Source: Tridacna crocea (taxonomy: Eukaryota; Mollusca; Bivalvia; Cardiida; Cardiidae). From it: a stretch of 64,000 bases of DNA. The notes under the pieces are model-generated. The model searched no databases. It was not told the DNA's origin and saw nothing but the letters and a program-made list of their open reading frames with translations. A program made the translations under genes and the position numbers. The stretch is taken from positions 16,767,501-16,831,500 of the forward strand of contig OX031072.1 in assembly GCA_943736015.1 (NCBI GenBank), given 5' to 3'. Positions within the stretch are counted from its first letter, which is position 1. Every line of letters begins with the position of its first letter. Of the stretch, positions 61,244 through 64,000 are shown one piece after another.

Positions 61244-64000
61244 GATGGTCACCGTGTCGTGTTTAGAGTGACACCGTTTCGTGTTTAGAATGACACTGTG
61301 TCACGTTTAGAATGGCACTATGTCGTTTATGGAATGGCATTGTGTCACGTTTAGAAAGGTGGTGTTTGGATGGCATTGTGTCATGTTTGGATGAACACTG
61401 TGTCATATTACGAAGGGCACTGTGCCATGTTTAGAATGGCACTGGTCACGTTTAGAAGGATACTGTGTCGTGTTTAGAATAGCACTGTGTCGGATGGACG
61501 CGGTGTTTAATGTTTAGACTGGCATTGTGTCACGTTTAAAGGGGCACTGAGTCTTGTTTAGAATGGCACTATGTGGCAATTAGAAAGGCACTGTGTCGTA
61601 TTTAAAATGGCACTGTGATGTGTTTGGAAAAGCACTGTGTCCTATTTGGATGGGTATTTTGTCATGTTTGGAAGAACACTGTGCTGTGTTTAGAAGGGCA
61701 CTGTGTCGTGTTCAGAATAGCACTGTGACACTTTTAGAAGGGCAATGTTTCGTGTTTAGAAGTGCACTCTGTCTGTTTAGAAAGTCACTGTGTCGTGTTC
61801 AGAAGGGCTCTTTTTTGTGTTTAGAGTGGCACTATATTAGAAGGGCACTGTGTCGCGTTTAGAAGGAGACTGTTTCATCTCTAGAATGGCACTGTGCCGT
61901 GTTTAGGCAGGCATTGTGTCACATTTAGAAGGGCATCGTGTCATGTTTAGAAAGACACTGTTTCGTGTTAAGAATGGTACTGTGTGGCATGTTTAAAAGT
62001 GCACTGCTTCCTGTTTGGAAGGGCACTGTGCCATGTCTAGAATGGCACTGTGTCATATTTAGAAGGGCATTTTAGAAAAACACCGTTTTGTGTTTAGAAT
62101 GGCACTGCGTGGTATTTTGAAGTTCACTGTATTGTGTTTCGAAGGGCAGTCTGTCGCGCTGAAGGGCACTGTGTATTGTATAGAATGGCACTGTTTCGTA
62201 TTTTGAGTGGCACTGTGTCGCGTTCAGAAAGGTACTGTGTCGTGTTTGAATGGGCATTTTGTCATGTTTGGAAGAACACTGTGTTGTGTTTAGAACTGCA
62301 CTGTGTTATGTTTGAATGGGCACTGTGTCATGTTTAGAGTGGCACTGTGTCACATTGAGAAGGGCACTGTTTCATGTTTAGAATGGCACTATATCACTTT
62401 TAAGATGGCACTGTGTTGTGTTTAGAATGGCACTGGACTGTGTCGTGTTCAGAAGGGCACCGTGTCGCCTTTATAATGGCATGTTTTGTTTAGAACACCC
62501 TTGTGGCCTGTTAAGAAAGACATTGAGGCATGTTAAGAATGGCACTGTGTCGTGTTTGGATGAGCATAGTGTCTTGTTTGGAAAGGCACTATTTTGTGTT
62601 TGGTTTTGCATTTTGTCATGTTTGGAAGGGCACTGTGTCTTGTTTGGAAATGCACTGTGTCACGTTTGGAAGGGTACTGTGTCACATTTGCAATAGCATT
62701 GTGGAAGGGAACTGTGTTGCATTTAGAAGGGCACTGTGGTGCGTTTAAAAAAGGCACTATGTGGGTAGTAGGCACTGTGTCGCGTTTAGAAGGGCACTGT
62801 GTCGCATTTCGGTGGGCACTGTGTCCCGTGTGGAAGGGCACGGTGTCATGTTTGACGGGCACTGTGTCTGGTTTGGAAGGGCACTGTGTTGTGTTTGGAT
62901 TGGCGCACTGTCGTGCTTGAATGGGCACTGTGTCTTGTTTGGAAATGCACTGTGTCACGTTTGGATGGGCACTGTGTCGCGTATGGATGGGTACTGTGTC
63001 ACGTTTGGAAGATCTCTGTGTCGTGTTTAGAATGGGATTATGTTTTGTTTAAAAGGGCACTGTAGCGTGTTAAGAAAGACATTGAGGCATGTTAAAAAGG
63101 GCACTGTGTTGTGTTTGGATGGGCACTGTGTTTTGTTTGAAAATGCTCTATGTCGTGTTTTGAAATGCACTGAGTTACGTTTGGAACGGTAATGTGTCAT
63201 GTTGAGAGGAGCACCGTGTTAAATTAACATAGGCACTGTGTCGTGTTTTCAGAAGGGCACTTTGTCGGTTTTGGAGGAACACTGTGTTGCTTTCAGAAGG
63301 GCACTGTGTCACCTCTGCCATAGCATTGTGTCGCGTATGGAAGGGCACAGTGTCAAGTTTAAAAGATCACTGTATCTCATTTAAAAGGGACACTGTGTCG
63401 GGTTATAGAACGCACTGTGTCGTGTTAAGAAGGGCACGGTGTTGTGTTTGGATCATCCTCGGATACCCCGGGGTCTCCCTATTTGCTACGCTACATCGAC
63501 CCCTGGGACAATTAATTGAATTTCCTTCGCTTTACCGCTGGCCGAATGCTGGCTTTTCATTGGTTCCATCATCATTTTGTGATGGGCGAATGTACTGTAC
63601 GCTATGACGTTTCGTATCGATTTTCGGCGGCTGATTCAAAGTTTTATGAGTCAATTGTCCCAGGGTTCGATGTAGCGTAGCAAATAGGGAGACCCCGGGG
63701 TATCCGAGGATGTGTTTGGATGGGCACTGTGTGACCTTTGGAAGGGCACTGAGATCCATTTGGATTGGCACTGTGTCCCGTTAGAAAGGGCACTGTGGCA
63801 CATTTGGATAAGCATTGTATGGCATAAGGAAGGGCACTGTGTCGTGTTTGGAAAGGCATTGTGTCATATTGAAAGGGTTTGAAAGGATACTGTATCATGT
63901 TTTGAAGAGCTTTGTGTCGTGTTTTGGAGAGCATTGTGTTGTTTTTAGATGAACACTGTGTCCTGTTTAGATGGGCACTGTGCCATGTTTAGAAGGCCAC
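61244..64000 (+). repeat. About 22-bp satellite (GGCACTGTGTCGTGTTTAGA), runs off the window
   Basis: More than 100 variable units of roughly 20-24 bp, for example GGCACTGTGTCGTGTTTAGA and GGGCACTGTGTCATGTTTGG. Unit length is irregular, so the many short frames on both strands (Cys/Val/Trp- or Thr/Gln/Cys-rich) are accidental. Interrupted at 63454..63712. Confidence 0.92.
63454..63712. mobile_element. 259-bp MITE with 60-bp inverted ends and 9-bp duplication
   Basis: CATCCTCGGATACCCCGGGG and TCTCCCTATTTGCTACGCTA at the left are repeated inverted at the right with one mismatch in about 60 bp. TGTTTGGAT flanks both sides (63445..63453, 63713..63721), and the satellite normally has it once. A 9-bp target with long inverted ends fits Mutator-like elements. 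Non-coding. Confidence 0.85.

Noticed and set aside
61593-63607. Many 60-140 codon frames rich in Cys, Val, Trp or in Thr, Gln, Pro
   Set aside because: Read-through of the 22-bp satellite in every frame; unit length varies and no start or splice context is consistent.

Overview
This window is animal nuclear DNA, almost certainly from a mollusc and most likely a bivalve. The evidence is long introns with GT-AG splice sites, AT-rich sequence, a metazoan-type ferrochelatase that keeps its Fe-S cysteines, tRNA-headed SINEs with a GTT/AAC tail, and repeats of kinds I associate with bivalve genomes. The species call is inference; no database was searched.

Two protein-coding genes can be read, in tail-to-tail orientation. 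At 1..3917 (+) are the last three visible coding exons of an SH2-domain protein with a tensin-like SH2. At 30062..58424 (-) is a complete ferrochelatase gene (FECH, last enzyme of haem synthesis): 11 coding exons, all in phase, 425 codons. It has a likely mitochondrial presequence, the catalytic SAHSLP and SDHIE motifs, and all four [2Fe-2S] cysteines. A TATA box lies about 75 bp before its ATG. The 26 kb between the genes holds no gene I can prove, only orphan exon-like ORFs near 15.7 kb, 20.2 kb and 27.0 kb.

Most of the rest is repeats. The dominant one is a 225-230 bp hairpin MITE, called THM here, with roughly 90-100 whole or partial copies from end to end. Its termini are TTAA-CCCTTTACC and GGTAAAGGG-TTAA, and its centre is a near-perfect 66-70 bp palindrome. 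The TTAA target and CCC..GGG ends suggest piggyBac-type mobilisation; a copy nested inside another at 29.4 kb shows the duplicated TTAA. In these entries form A has the CACACAATC arm on the left and form B is its reverse complement.

Region by region: 0-4 kb, SH2 exons with THMs in the introns; 4-10 kb, THMs and small palindromes; 11-12 kb, an element with a tandem core; 14-15 kb, 22.8 kb and 23.9 kb, a dispersed segmental repeat; 17.4-18.4 kb, an unusual cluster of a short motif (GGAAGAGTCCATT); 26.4-27.9 kb, an element with short terminal repeats; 30-46 kb, FECH exons 11 to 2 with many insertions, some only 25-31 bp from splice donors; 46-58 kb, the 12 kb first intron, with a 1.8 kb element with a 3-bp target duplication, a 1.4 kb hAT-like element and a 3.2 kb array of 39-bp repeats that switches strand; 61.2-64 kb, a second satellite (about 22-bp unit) interrupted by a MITE with 9-bp target duplications and running off the window.

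No bacterial, CRISPR, rRNA or viral gene was identified.
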